Assembly: GCA_017509685.1 (NCBI GenBank)
Contig: JAFWPA010000034.1
Coordinates: forward strand, 1-58,348
DNA from: Bacteroidales bacterium
Lineage (GTDB): Bacteria; Bacteroidota; Bacteroidia; Bacteroidales; UBA932
DNA: 58,348 bases
Reading direction: 5' to 3'
A model generated the notes under the pieces. That model saw only the letters and a program-made list of their open reading frames with translations. It was not told the DNA's origin and searched no databases. Numbering within the stretch: position 1 is the first letter of the stretch; the number at the start of each line of letters is the position of its first letter. Positions 1-8,454 of this stretch are shown in pieces. The position numbers were made by a program, and so were the translations under genes.

Positions 1-2
1 AG

Positions 3-1310
3 GACGGTGCCTCCTACACCTCCCTGGGCGAAGTCCTTCCCTTCGGCGCCTCCATCTGGGAGCAGGACGCCGCCATCGGAACCGGCTGCTGCATTTACAA
101 CGAGGCCGACCAGCTGTACTACATGTATTACACCGGCCACAACGGCAACTGCACCAACCGTGAAGTGGTGCTGCGCGCCACCTCTCCGGACTTCAAGACC
201 TGGACCAAGGATTACCTCTGGGCCCTGAAGGGCGACGACTTTGGCTTTGCCAAGGACGACTTCCGCGATCCGCAGATTTTCAAGGCCGATGACGGCAAAT
301 GGCACATGGTCATTTCCAGTAACCTGCGCTTCGCCGACTTCGTTTCCAACGACCTGAAAGACTGGACCCTTGTGGGCGGCTTCAACATGGTTTGGGACCG
401 CATGTGCGAATGCCCGGACGTGTTCAAGATGGGCGACTGGTGGTACTTCATCTACAGTGAAGGCTACCGCGCTCCCTGGAGCCGCAAGGTCAAATACATG
501 ATGGCCGACTCCTGGGAAGGCCTGAAGAACTGCTTTGGCGATCCGGGCGCCCACTGGCCGCAGGATATGCACGAAGGCGTACTGGACAGCCGCGCTTTCT
601 ATGCGGGCAAAACCGCATCGGACGGCGAAGACCGTTATATCTGGGGCTGGTGCCCTACCCGTACCGGTGCCACCATCTTTGACCGGAACGTCAATGTAGG
701 CGCCGCCAGCGAACCCAACTGGTCCGGAGCCCTTGTCTGCCACAAGATTCTCCAGAAGGCAGACGGCACCCTCACCCTGGGTGAAGTGCCCGCAATCGCC
801 GACAAGTACAACCAGGCCAAGACGCTGAAAGTGATGGCTTCCAATGGCTTCACGCCCGCCAATGGCACGGACGGCAAACTTTCCGGTGACAATGCCTATG
901 TGCTGTATAACCGTCTGGGCGCCCACAACCACATTGCCTTCACGGTGACCACATCCAACAAATGGGACAAGTTCGGCATCTCCCTGGTACGCGGAACCGA
1001 CTCCAAGAAGTACTACACCATGGTGCTCAATCCCGAATGGGATGAGGCGGTTGCCCGCAAGGTAAACTTCGAGGAAGAAGGTGAAGAAGGCAAAGGCTTT
1101 ATTGAAGGCATCGACGGCTACATCTTCGCCCGCCCGGAAGACAATGTGTACAACATCGACATTTACACTGACAACTCCGTAGTTGTCATGTACATCAACG
1201 ATGTATGCGCCTATACCCAGCGTATTTACGGTATCCAGAAGAACTGCTGGAGCATCAATAACTACGGTGGGAACATCACGGTATCCGATTTGGAAGTTAC
1301 CCAGTATTAA
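3..1310 (+). CDS. GH32-family fructan hydrolase, 5'-truncated by window start
   Basis: The reading frame is open from base 3, so the true start lies upstream and only the C-terminal part is seen (about 435 residues; the first in-frame Met at 123 is internal). What is visible is the later beta-propeller and the C-terminal beta-sandwich of a GH32 enzyme: FRDPQIF carries the transition-state-stabilising Asp of the RDP motif (GAT at 267), and ECPDVF carries the acid/base Glu of the EC motif. The N-terminal NDPNG nucleophile motif is expected just outside the window. GH32 enzymes hydrolyse beta-fructosyl linkages of levan, inulin or sucrose. It is followed after 29 nt by a second GH32 gene, then by MFS, fructokinase and regulator genes, which fits a fructan locus. 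The exact linkage specificity cannot be read. Confidence 0.88.
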   Translation, partial: DGASYTSLGEVLPFGASIWEQDAAIGTGCCIYNEADQLYYMYYTGHNGNCTNREVVLRATSPDFKTWTKDYLWALKGDDFGFAKDDFRDPQIFKADDGKWHMVISSNLRFADFVSNDLKDWTLVGGFNMVWDRMCECPDVFKMGDWWYFIYSEGYRAPWSRKVKYMMADSWEGLKNCFGDPGAHWPQDMHEGVLDSRAFYAGKTASDGEDRYIWGWCPTRTGATIFDRNVNVGAASEPNWSGALVCHKILQKADGTLTLGEVPAIADKYNQAKTLKVMASNGFTPANGTDGKLSGDNAYVLYNRLGAHNHIAFTVTTSNKWDKFGISLVRGTDSKKYYTMVLNPEWDEAVARKVNFEEEGEEGKGFIEGIDGYIFARPEDNVYNIDIYTDNSVVVMYINDVCAYTQRIYGIQKNCWSINNYGGNITVSDLEVTQY

Positions 1311-1327
1311 TTCCGGAGTTTTTTAGC

Positions 1328-1335
1328 TAACTTTG
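1328..1335 (+). promoter_or_regulatory. -7 box TAACTTTG, 4 nt before the GH32 ATG
   Basis: This is an exact match to the Bacteroidota -7 consensus TAnnTTTG. Only AAGC separates it from the ATG at 1340. No clear -33 TTTG is visible. If active, the transcript would start at or next to the start codon (leaderless). Confidence 0.5.
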
Positions 1336-1339
1336 AAGC

Positions 1340-3100
1340 ATGAAAAGACTCTTAACGCTTTTGGCTCTGTTGCTCCCGGTGGTTGCCGGGGCACAGAGCC
1401 TTACCATTACCCACCTGAGTGAAACCCACAGCATGGTGCAGGTGAGCGGTCACAACCGCTACATCCTGCTCCCTGTGCAGGAGACGGCCCAGGAGGCTGT
1501 TGTAAAAGTTTTGTCCAATGGAACAGTGGTCCTCAAGGCCAATGTTTCCCTGGCTATTGACAAAACCGATTACCTGGTTCCGCTGGACCTGGGCGAGTGG
1601 AACGGCAGCAGTATCCTGCTGGACATCACCATGCGTCAAGGCCGCGGCGTGCGCCGGGATCCTTCGGACGATGTGTGCTGGAGCGAGATGACCACAGCCC
1701 CCGCTTTCAACTTTGCCAACAAGGAGAAGAAATACCGTCCTACTTACCACTTCTCTCCCGACTGGGGCTGGATGAACGACCCCAACGGCATGGTGTACAA
1801 GGACGGAGAATGGCATCTTTTCTTCCAGTACAACCCGTACGGCAGCTTCTGGGGCAACATGCACTGGGGACACGCCGTTTCCAAGGATCTGGTGCACTGG
1901 GAGAACCTGGGCATTGCCCTGGCTCCGGACGATTTGGGCGCCATTTTCAGCGGCAGCGCCATTGTGGACAAAGAGAATGTGGCAGGTTTCGGCCGCAATG
2001 CCATCATTGCCATGTACACCTCCGACGGCGACAGCCAGACCCAGAGCATCGCCTATAGCCTGGACAACGGCCGCAGCTTCACCAAATATGCCGGCAACCC
2101 GGTAATTATGGCGGAAGACACCCGGGATTTCCGCGATCCCAAGCTGTTCTGGGACCCCCAGAGCAAACAGTGGAAGGTGATTCTGGCCGCCGGACAGGAA
2201 GTGCAGTTCTGGTCGTCCGACAACCTCAGGGACTGGACCTACGACAGCAGCTTCGGCCTGGCCTATGGCAACCACAACGGCGTGTGGGAGTGCCCGGACC
2301 TGGTCCGTCTGCCTTTCGAGGGCAAGGACAAGTACGTGCTCATCCTCAACATCAACCCCGGCGGTCCCTTCGGCGGCAGCGCCACACAGTATTTCGTGGG
2401 CAGCTACGACGGCAAAACCTTCAAGTGCGACGACCTTCCCACCGTTACCCGCTGGATGGACTATGGCAAGGACCACTACGCCACCGTTACCTGGAGCAAC
2501 GCGCCGGATAACAGGACCGTAGCCATCGCCTGGATGAGCAACTGGCAGTACGCCAACTCCGTACCCACCACCCAGTTCCGCAGCGCCAACTCCGTTCCGC
2601 GCGACCTCAGTCTCATCCGCAAAGGCAAGGAAGTGCTCCTGAAGAGCACCCCGTCCCCGGAAATGGAAGCCCTGCGCGGCAATCCCGTGCAGATGACCCT
2701 CTCCACCGCCCCGGTGGAGCTGTTCGACACGCCGCAGCGTGCCTATGAACTGGTCATCCGCTTTAACCTTTCCAAAAAGGACGATGCCACTTTCGTGCTT
2801 TCCAACGAGACCGGCGAACAGGTGGTCCTTTCCTACAATGCCGCCACGCAGACCTTCTCCATGGACCGTCGCGGCAGCGGCACCGTAAAGTTCTCCAAGT
2901 CCTTCGCGGCCGTCACCACCGCCCCCACCGCCGTGGGTGGCAAGATGGAGCTCCGCCTCCTGGTAGACAGCGCCAGCATCGAAGCCTTCGGCGAGGACTT
3001 CGCCATGACCAACCTGGTGTTCCCCACCTCCCCGTATAACATCCTCAAGATGTACGGCAATACCAAGGCCGACGTAACCCTTTATCCGATTGCAAAATGA
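1340..3100 (+). CDS. Secreted GH32 levanase/fructan exo-hydrolase
   Basis: A 586-residue secreted enzyme with a signal peptide (MKRLLTLLALLLPVVAGAQ). An N-terminal beta-sandwich-like region of about 120 residues, as in many Bacteroidota GH32 proteins, comes before the catalytic five-bladed propeller. All three active-site carboxylates are visible: the nucleophile D147 in WMNDPNG, the stabiliser D266 in FRDPKLF, and the acid/base E317 in WECPDL. The C-terminal part (about 450-586) fits the usual GH32 beta-sandwich. The family releases fructose or fructo-oligosaccharides from levan, inulin or sucrose, most likely in the periplasm or at the cell surface here. Its last four bases overlap the MFS start (ATGA), so the two are translationally coupled. 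Exo versus endo action is not decidable by eye. Confidence 0.93.
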   Translation: MKRLLTLLALLLPVVAGAQSLTITHLSETHSMVQVSGHNRYILLPVQETAQEAVVKVLSNGTVVLKANVSLAIDKTDYLVPLDLGEWNGSSILLDITMRQGRGVRRDPSDDVCWSEMTTAPAFNFANKEKKYRPTYHFSPDWGWMNDPNGMVYKDGEWHLFFQYNPYGSFWGNMHWGHAVSKDLVHWENLGIALAPDDLGAIFSGSAIVDKENVAGFGRNAIIAMYTSDGDSQTQSIAYSLDNGRSFTKYAGNPVIMAEDTRDFRDPKLFWDPQSKQWKVILAAGQEVQFWSSDNLRDWTYDSSFGLAYGNHNGVWECPDLVRLPFEGKDKYVLILNINPGGPFGGSATQYFVGSYDGKTFKCDDLPTVTRWMDYGKDHYATVTWSNAPDNRTVAIAWMSNWQYANSVPTTQFRSANSVPRDLSLIRKGKEVLLKSTPSPEMEALRGNPVQMTLSTAPVELFDTPQRAYELVIRFNLSKKDDATFVLSNETGEQVVLSYNAATQTFSMDRRGSGTVKFSKSFAAVTTAPTAVGGKMELRLLVDSASIEAFGEDFAMTNLVFPTSPYNILKMYGNTKADVTLYPIAK

Positions 3101-4248
3101 ACAAGAAACTGCAACTGATTCCGGTGATGCTCTGCTTCTTCGCCATGGGGTTCGTGGACCTCGTGGGCATCGCCTCCAACTATGTGCAGCAGGACCTGAA
3201 CCTGTCAGACTCTGCCGCCAATATCTTCCCCTCGCTGGTGTTCTTCTGGTTCCTCATCTTCTCCGTTCCCACGGGCATCCTGATGAACCGCATCGGCCGG
3301 AAGAATACCGTGCTGCTTTCCCTGGTAGTGACGGTCGTCTCCCTCATCCTTCCCATTTTCGGAGAAAGTTACGGCCTTATGCTGGCCGCCTTCTCCCTGC
3401 TGGGCATTGGCAACGCCCTCATGCAAACCTCGCTGAACCCCCTTATTACCAATATCATCAAAGGTGACAAGCTGGCCAGCACCATGACTTTCGGCCAGTT
3501 CGTGAAGGCCATCGCTTCCTTCATGGCACCGTACATTGCCATGTGGGGCGCCACCGCCGCCATGCCGTCCTTCGGCCTGGGCTGGCGGGTGCTGTTCCCG
3601 GTGTATGGTGTCATCGGCATCCTGGCAGCCCTGTTCCTGTCCCTCTCCCCCATCGAGCGGGAGCAGGTGGCCGACAAGGCTTCCGGCTTCGTGGCCTGCT
3701 TCAAGTTGCTGGGAAAACCCATCGTCCTGCTCAGCTTCCTGGGCATTATGTGTCACGTGGGCATTGACGTGGGTACCAATACCACCGCACCCAAGCTCCT
3801 GATGGAACGCGTTGGCATGACCCTCACGGAAGCCGGTTTCGCCACCAGCCTGTACTTTATTTTCCGTACCATCGGCTGCCTGAGCGGCTCGTTCATCCTG
3901 TCCAAGTTCAGCCACCGGAAGTTCTTCCTGGTCAGTGTCATCCTCATGGCCCTTTCCATGTGCGGCATGTTCTTCGGCACCACCAAGGCCATCCTGTATG
4001 TGGCCATCGCCCTGGTCGGTTTCGGTAACTCCAACATCTTCTCCATCGTGTTCTCGCAGGCCCTGCTGGCCGTTCCCGAGAAACAGAACGAGGTGAGCGG
4101 CCTCATGATCATGGGCCTGTTCGGCGGTACCGTGTTCCCGCTCCTGATGGGCTTTGCCTCCGACGCTATCGGCCAGGCCGGCGCCATTGCTGTCATGGCC
4201 GTGGGTGTGGTGTATCTGTTCACTTATCTGAATAAAGTTGGGAAATAA
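3097..4248 (+). CDS. MFS sugar permease, probably fructose
   Basis: A 383-residue, very hydrophobic protein with about 12 predicted membrane segments. The MFS loop 2-3 signature is recognisable as NRIGRKN after the second helix (about residue 65). A basic loop near residue 275 separates the two six-helix halves. It resembles the sugar:cation symporters (FucP/FHS-like) found in Bacteroidota fructan loci. The role inferred from context is import across the inner membrane of fructose freed by the two GH32 enzymes. The ATG overlaps the previous stop by four bases, and the fructokinase begins two bases after its own stop, so the three genes form one tight operon. Substrate is inferred from neighbours only. 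Confidence 0.85.
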   Translation: MNKKLQLIPVMLCFFAMGFVDLVGIASNYVQQDLNLSDSAANIFPSLVFFWFLIFSVPTGILMNRIGRKNTVLLSLVVTVVSLILPIFGESYGLMLAAFSLLGIGNALMQTSLNPLITNIIKGDKLASTMTFGQFVKAIASFMAPYIAMWGATAAMPSFGLGWRVLFPVYGVIGILAALFLSLSPIEREQVADKASGFVACFKLLGKPIVLLSFLGIMCHVGIDVGTNTTAPKLLMERVGMTLTEAGFATSLYFIFRTIGCLSGSFILSKFSHRKFFLVSVILMALSMCGMFFGTTKAILYVAIALVGFGNSNIFSIVFSQALLAVPEKQNEVSGLMIMGLFGGTVFPLLMGFASDAIGQAGAIAVMAVGVVYLFTYLNKVGK

Positions 4249-4250
4249 TT

Positions 4251-5120
4251 ATGAGTAAATTCGTTATAGGTATCGGAGAAGCCCTCTGGGACATGCTTCC
4301 CGAGGGAAAGAAACTGGGTGGAGCACCCGCCAACTTCGCCTACCATGCCAGCCAGTTCGGGCTGGAAGGCCTGGCGGTGAGCGCCATCGGCCAGGACAAA
4401 TTGGGCGAGGAAATTGTGGAGGCCCTGGAAGAGCACCATCTGCCCTACCACCTGGACCGCGTGGATTATCCTACCGGCACCGTGCAGGTGACCCTGGACA
4501 GCCGCGGCGTTCCGCAATACGAAATCAAGACCGGCGTGGCATGGGACAACATCCCGTACACCAGGGAACTGGCCCAGCTGGCCCTGCAGTGCCAGGCCGT
4601 GTGCTTTGGCTCCCTGGCCCAGCGCAGCCCCGTTTCGCGGGAGAGCATCGGCCTGTTCCTGGACGCCGTACCGAAAGACTGCCTCAAGGTGTTCGACATC
4701 AACCTGCGCCAGGACTTCTATGACAAGGAAGTGCTGGAGGCCTCTTTCCGCCGCTGTGACATCCTGAAAATCAACGACGAGGAACTGGTGGTGATGGCCC
4801 GGATGTTCAACCTGCCCGGCCTGGCCCTGGAAGAGAAATGCCGTTACCTGATCAAGGAATACGACCTGAAAATGCTCATCCTCACCTGCGGCGTGAACGG
4901 CAGCTATGTCTTCTACGAAGGCGGCATGTCGTTCCTGGATACCCCCAAGGTGAAGGTGGCCGACACCGTTGGCGCCGGAGATTCCTTCACCGGTGCGTTC
5001 GTCGGCTCCCTGCTCACGGGAAAAACGGTCACCCAGGCCCACGAAACCGCCGTCAAGGTATCGGCCTTCGTGTGCACCCAGAGCGGTGCCATGCCCATTG
5101 TTCCGGATAATCTCAAGTAA
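4251..5120 (+). CDS. PfkB-family fructokinase
   Basis: A 289-residue sugar kinase of the ribokinase/PfkB family. The N-terminal GGAPANFAYH motif is the substrate-binding signature, and DTVGAGDSFTGAF near residue 239-251 is the second PfkB signature, with the catalytic base D244 and the anion hole formed by GAGD. Expected reaction: ATP + D-fructose to D-fructose 6-phosphate in the cytoplasm, feeding glycolysis. It follows the MFS permease by two bases and abuts the regulator start (TAA directly followed by ATG). The arrangement hydrolase, permease, kinase, sensor is the one known for Bacteroides fructan loci. Fructose specificity is an inference from this context. Confidence 0.9.
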   Translation: MSKFVIGIGEALWDMLPEGKKLGGAPANFAYHASQFGLEGLAVSAIGQDKLGEEIVEALEEHHLPYHLDRVDYPTGTVQVTLDSRGVPQYEIKTGVAWDNIPYTRELAQLALQCQAVCFGSLAQRSPVSRESIGLFLDAVPKDCLKVFDINLRQDFYDKEVLEASFRRCDILKINDEELVVMARMFNLPGLALEEKCRYLIKEYDLKMLILTCGVNGSYVFYEGGMSFLDTPKVKVADTVGAGDSFTGAFVGSLLTGKTVTQAHETAVKVSAFVCTQSGAMPIVPDNLK

Positions 5121-7715
5121 ATGACCAAAAAGCTTTTACTACTCATATCAGCGGTACTTCTTCTCACCGGTTGCTCCGGTGGGAAGAAGTCTCTGGTTAT
5201 AGGCGTATCGCAGTGCAGCGACGACATCTGGCGCAGCAAGCTGAACGACGAACTCTCCCTCGCGGCCCGCGTGGAGGGGGTGACGCTGCGTTTTTCATCG
5301 GCCGATGACGACAGCCAGAAGCAAATGGCGCAAATCCGCCGCTTTGCCGAAGAAGGCGTGGACCTGCTCATTGTCTCGCCCAACCAGTCGCACACCATTA
5401 CCCCTGCCGTAGAAGAAGCTTTTGACGCCGGCATCCCGGTCATCCTGTTCGACCGGAAAATCGACTCGCACAAATACACCGCCTTCATCGGGGCCGACAA
5501 TGTGGAGATTGGCCGCATCATGGGGCACTACATCGCCGATTTCCTGAACAAGAAAGGCCGGGTGGTAGAAATTCCGGGCCTGGAGGGTTCCTCCCCTGCC
5601 GATGACCGCCACAAAGGCTTTGCAGAGGCACTTGCGCAGTATCCCGGCATGACGCTCACCGTGGCGCCGTACGGCGGCTGGCTCCGGGAAGGCGGCTTTG
5701 ACGCCATGGAAGAGGTGATGGCCCGCGGCATCCGGCCCGATGCCGTTTTTGGCCAGAACGACCGCATGGCGCAGGGCGCGCGGGAAGCCCTGGGCTCCCC
5801 TGCCGATGTGGCTTTCTTTGGCGTGGACGCCCTGCCGGAAGCCGGCCTGCAGGAAGTGATTGACGGAGAGCTCACCGCCTCCTACCTGTACCCCACCCGC
5901 GGCGACCTGGTGATGGAACTGGCCTTGAATATCCTTCGTGGAGCGCCCTTCCAGCGGGAGAACCTGCTGGAGAGTGCCCTGGTAGACAGCCGCAACGCCC
6001 GCATCCTCAAGATGCAGGAAGCGGAAGTGGCCAACCAGCGGGCCAATGTAGAGAACATCAACGCCCGGCTGGACACCTTTCTGATGGAATACAACACCCA
6101 GCGCATTATCATGTGGCTGGTGATTGCCTTTGCCTTCCTGGTGGTATTGATTGCCGCCCAGTCCTACTGGAGCTACATGCGGACCCGGGAACTCCAACAG
6201 AAACTGGAAGAAAGCACCGCGGCCAAGCTGCGTTTCTTCACCCAGGTGAGCCACGACCTCCGGACGCCCCTCACCCTGGTTGCCGGGCCGCTGGAGCATG
6301 TCCTGGAAGGCCCGCTGTCAGCGGACCAGCAGCAAACGCTCCTGATGGCACGCCGCAATGTGACCGTTCTTCAGCAACTGGTGAATAACATTTTGGATTT
6401 CAGGCGGATAGAGAGCGGGAACCGTCCGCTAAACGCCTCCCGCTTTGACCTCCCCGCCGCCGTGCGGGAATGGATGGGCGGGTTCAGCGGCACCTCCCAA
6501 AGCCTTACCTACGAAGGCTTCCCGGCCCTTACCGTCGAGGCCGATATGCGCCTTGTGGAGCGGGTGCTGTTCAACCTCCTGGGCAACGCCATCAAGCACA
6601 CCCGGCCGGACGGGCACATCACTGTTTCCGTGAAGCAGGAAGGAGCATCGGCACTCCTATCCGTTGCCGATGACGGAGAGGGCATCCCGCCGGAAAAACT
6701 GCCGTATATCTTCGAGGAATTCTACAAAGCCAATGAGTCCAGTAACGGTACCGGCATAGGCCTGGCGCTGATAAAAGCCGTAGCGGAGCTGCACAAGGGC
6801 AGCGTGAGCGTGGAAAGCACGCTGGGCAAGGGCTCCACCTTTACCCTGCGCCTTCCGCTGGTGCAAAAAGGCGCAAGCGTGAGCGAAGGCAAAGCGGCAT
6901 CGGCCTATACGGAGCGCTACGAGGAGACCTATCTCCGCGAGGACAGCCACAAGCAGGAGGCCGCCAGCCGGGTGAGCGAAAGCGACCGTCCCACCATCCT
7001 GGTGGTGGACGACAACGCAGACCTTCGCCGCTTCATTGGCACACTGCTGGAAGGCGAATACCGCATCCTGAGCGCCTGTGACGGCCGGGAGGCGCTGGAA
7101 AAAGCCACGCGCGAACTGCCGGACCTGGTGGTTTCGGACGTGATGATGCCCGTGATGGACGGCCTGGAACTTTGCAAGGCGCTCAAGGGGCAGCTGGCCA
7201 CCAGCCACATCCCCGTCATCCTCCTTACCGCCAAATCGCTGGAAGACCAGCGCGCGGAGGGCTACGATTCCGGGGCCGATGCCTACATTTCCAAACCCTT
7301 CAGCGAACGGGTGCTGCTTTCCCGTATCGGCAATCTCCTGAAAAGCCGCATCCTGCTCAAGGAGCATTACCTGGAAACCGGCGAAAGCGCCGCCCGGCCG
7401 CAGGAAAACGACTTCCTGTCCCGCTTCCGCACCCTGGTCCGCGGACGCCTGGGCGACGAAGACTTGAGTGTGGAACAGTTGGGTTCCGAACTGGGTCTCT
7501 CGCGCGTGCAACTGTATAGGAAGGTGAAAGCCCTTACCGGCTACTCCCCCGTTGAGCTGGTGCGCATTACGCGCCTGAAAGCGGCGGAACAGTTGCTCAA
7601 AACCACGGACAAAACCGTAGCGGAGGTCGCCTATGCCGTGGGCTTTGGCACACCGTCTTACTTCAGCAAATGCTACAAGGAACTCTTCGGCCATGTCCCG
7701 GGAGAAGAACGCTAG
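5121..7715 (+). CDS. Hybrid two-component system, periplasmic-sugar-binding sensor with AraC output
   Basis: An 864-residue single-chain regulator. Domains in order: signal with a lipobox-like cysteine (LLLTGC, possible lipoprotein signal or signal anchor); RbsB/LacI-like periplasmic sugar-binding domain (about 25-290); coiled linker; one membrane helix (about 328-350); HisKA with phospho-acceptor H378 in VSHDLRTPLTL; HATPase with GTGIGLALI; receiver with phospho-Asp D673 in VSDVMMPVMDG; and a C-terminal AraC-type helix-turn-helix (about 765-860). This architecture matches the fructose-binding regulator BT1754 of the B. thetaiotaomicron fructan locus, which uses a periplasmic-binding fold instead of the usual Reg_prop propeller. 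Inferred role: sense periplasmic fructose and activate the upstream GH32-MFS-kinase genes. It directly abuts the kinase gene. Confidence 0.93.
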   Translation: MTKKLLLLISAVLLLTGCSGGKKSLVIGVSQCSDDIWRSKLNDELSLAARVEGVTLRFSSADDDSQKQMAQIRRFAEEGVDLLIVSPNQSHTITPAVEEAFDAGIPVILFDRKIDSHKYTAFIGADNVEIGRIMGHYIADFLNKKGRVVEIPGLEGSSPADDRHKGFAEALAQYPGMTLTVAPYGGWLREGGFDAMEEVMARGIRPDAVFGQNDRMAQGAREALGSPADVAFFGVDALPEAGLQEVIDGELTASYLYPTRGDLVMELALNILRGAPFQRENLLESALVDSRNARILKMQEAEVANQRANVENINARLDTFLMEYNTQRIIMWLVIAFAFLVVLIAAQSYWSYMRTRELQQKLEESTAAKLRFFTQVSHDLRTPLTLVAGPLEHVLEGPLSADQQQTLLMARRNVTVLQQLVNNILDFRRIESGNRPLNASRFDLPAAVREWMGGFSGTSQSLTYEGFPALTVEADMRLVERVLFNLLGNAIKHTRPDGHITVSVKQEGASALLSVADDGEGIPPEKLPYIFEEFYKANESSNGTGIGLALIKAVAELHKGSVSVESTLGKGSTFTLRLPLVQKGASVSEGKAASAYTERYEETYLREDSHKQEAASRVSESDRPTILVVDDNADLRRFIGTLLEGEYRILSACDGREALEKATRELPDLVVSDVMMPVMDGLELCKALKGQLATSHIPVILLTAKSLEDQRAEGYDSGADAYISKPFSERVLLSRIGNLLKSRILLKEHYLETGESAARPQENDFLSRFRTLVRGRLGDEDLSVEQLGSELGLSRVQLYRKVKALTGYSPVELVRITRLKAAEQLLKTTDKTVAEVAYAVGFGTPSYFSKCYKELFGHVPGEER

Positions 7716-7733
7716 GTTTTTGCTGCGGAAAAA

Positions 7734-7764
7734 TTTGTGATTCTGAGAATTATTCGTATCTTTG
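7734..7764 (+). promoter_or_regulatory. Promoter of rplU-rpmA-serS
   Basis: TTTG at 7734-7737 and TATCTTTG at 7757-7764 are separated by 19 nt, matching the Bacteroidota -33/-7 consensus. It lies between the regulator stop and rplU and leaves a leader of roughly 90 nt. Confidence 0.75.
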
Positions 7765-7770
7765 CAGTCC

Positions 7771-7858
7771 ATTTTTTGAGATGACCGCTAAGCTCAGTCA
7801 AGTCCCGCCCGTGAGGGGCAGGCGCTTACGGCCGAAAACTTTAACAAGTTTTTATAGC
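7771..7858 (+). other. rplU 5' leader with hairpins
   Basis: The leader contains GCCC-GTGAG-GGGC and, just before the start, AAAACTT-TAAC-AAGTTTT (about 7836-7853), a perfect seven-pair AT stem. The whole leader is also open in the rplU frame from an ATG at 7781, giving a possible 26-residue N-terminal extension. A regulatory leader, as seen for several ribosomal operons, is plausible but not proven. Confidence 0.35.
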
Positions 7859-8170
7859 ATGTACGCTATCGTAGACATTGCAAGCCAGCAGTTTAAAGTG
7901 GAAGCTGGCATGGATATCTTCGTGAACCGGCTCGCGGCCAAGAACGGAGAATCCGTAGAGTTCGACAAAGTCCTCCTCGTAGACAATGAGGGTAAGGTCA
8001 AAGTCGGCACCCCTTATGTGAAGGGCGCTAAGGTTACCGCCACCGTCGTAGACGATGACGCCAAAGCCAAGAAGGTGCTCGTATTCAAGAAAATCCGTCG
8101 CAAGGGTTTCCAGACGCTGAACGGCCATCGCCAGAAGCTCACCAAAATCCACATCGACGCTATCGCTTAA
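7859..8170 (+). CDS. rplU: 50S ribosomal protein bL21
   Basis: A 103-residue protein beginning MYAIVDIASQQFK and containing the family's conserved basic C-terminal region with FKKIRRKGFQTLNGHRQ. It binds 23S rRNA in the large subunit. The start at 7859 gives the canonical N terminus; an in-frame ATG at 7781 would add 26 residues with no resemblance to bL21 and is rejected. It is followed after 20 nt by rpmA, the near-universal rplU-rpmA pair. No Shine-Dalgarno is visible, which is normal for this phylum. Confidence 0.97.
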   Translation: MYAIVDIASQQFKVEAGMDIFVNRLAAKNGESVEFDKVLLVDNEGKVKVGTPYVKGAKVTATVVDDDAKAKKVLVFKKIRRKGFQTLNGHRQKLTKIHIDAIA

Positions 8171-8190
8171 CTTTTAAAGACTGAAAGATT

Positions 8191-8451
8191 ATGGCACACA
8201 AGAAAGGTCAATCCAGTTCTAAGAACGGTCGTGAGTCGCATTCCAAACGTCTTGGTATCAAGAAGTTCGGCGAGGAAGTCGTAAAGGCCGGCAACATCAT
8301 CGTGCGTCAGCGCGGTACTGTTCACAACCCTGGTCTCAACGTGGGTATGGGTAAGGATCACACCCTCTACGCTCTGGTAGACGGCACCGTGAAATTCACC
8401 CGCAAGCGTGAAGACAAGTCTTATGTTTCCGTTCTTCCCTTTGAGAACTAA
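8191..8451 (+). CDS. rpmA: 50S ribosomal protein bL27
   Basis: An 86-residue protein starting [22 protein letters not shown], with the conserved [10 protein letters not shown] core and the motif [15 protein letters not shown]. The flexible basic N-terminal tail reaches the peptidyl-transferase centre. No N-terminal cleavage extension of the Firmicutes type is present. It sits between rplU and serS in one operon, three bases before the serS start. Confidence 0.97.
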   Translation: MAHKKGQSSSKNGRESHSKRLGIKKFGEEVVKAGNIIVRQRGTVHNPGLNVGMGKDHTLYALVDGTVKFTRKREDKSYVSVLPFEN

Positions 8452-8454
8452 GAA

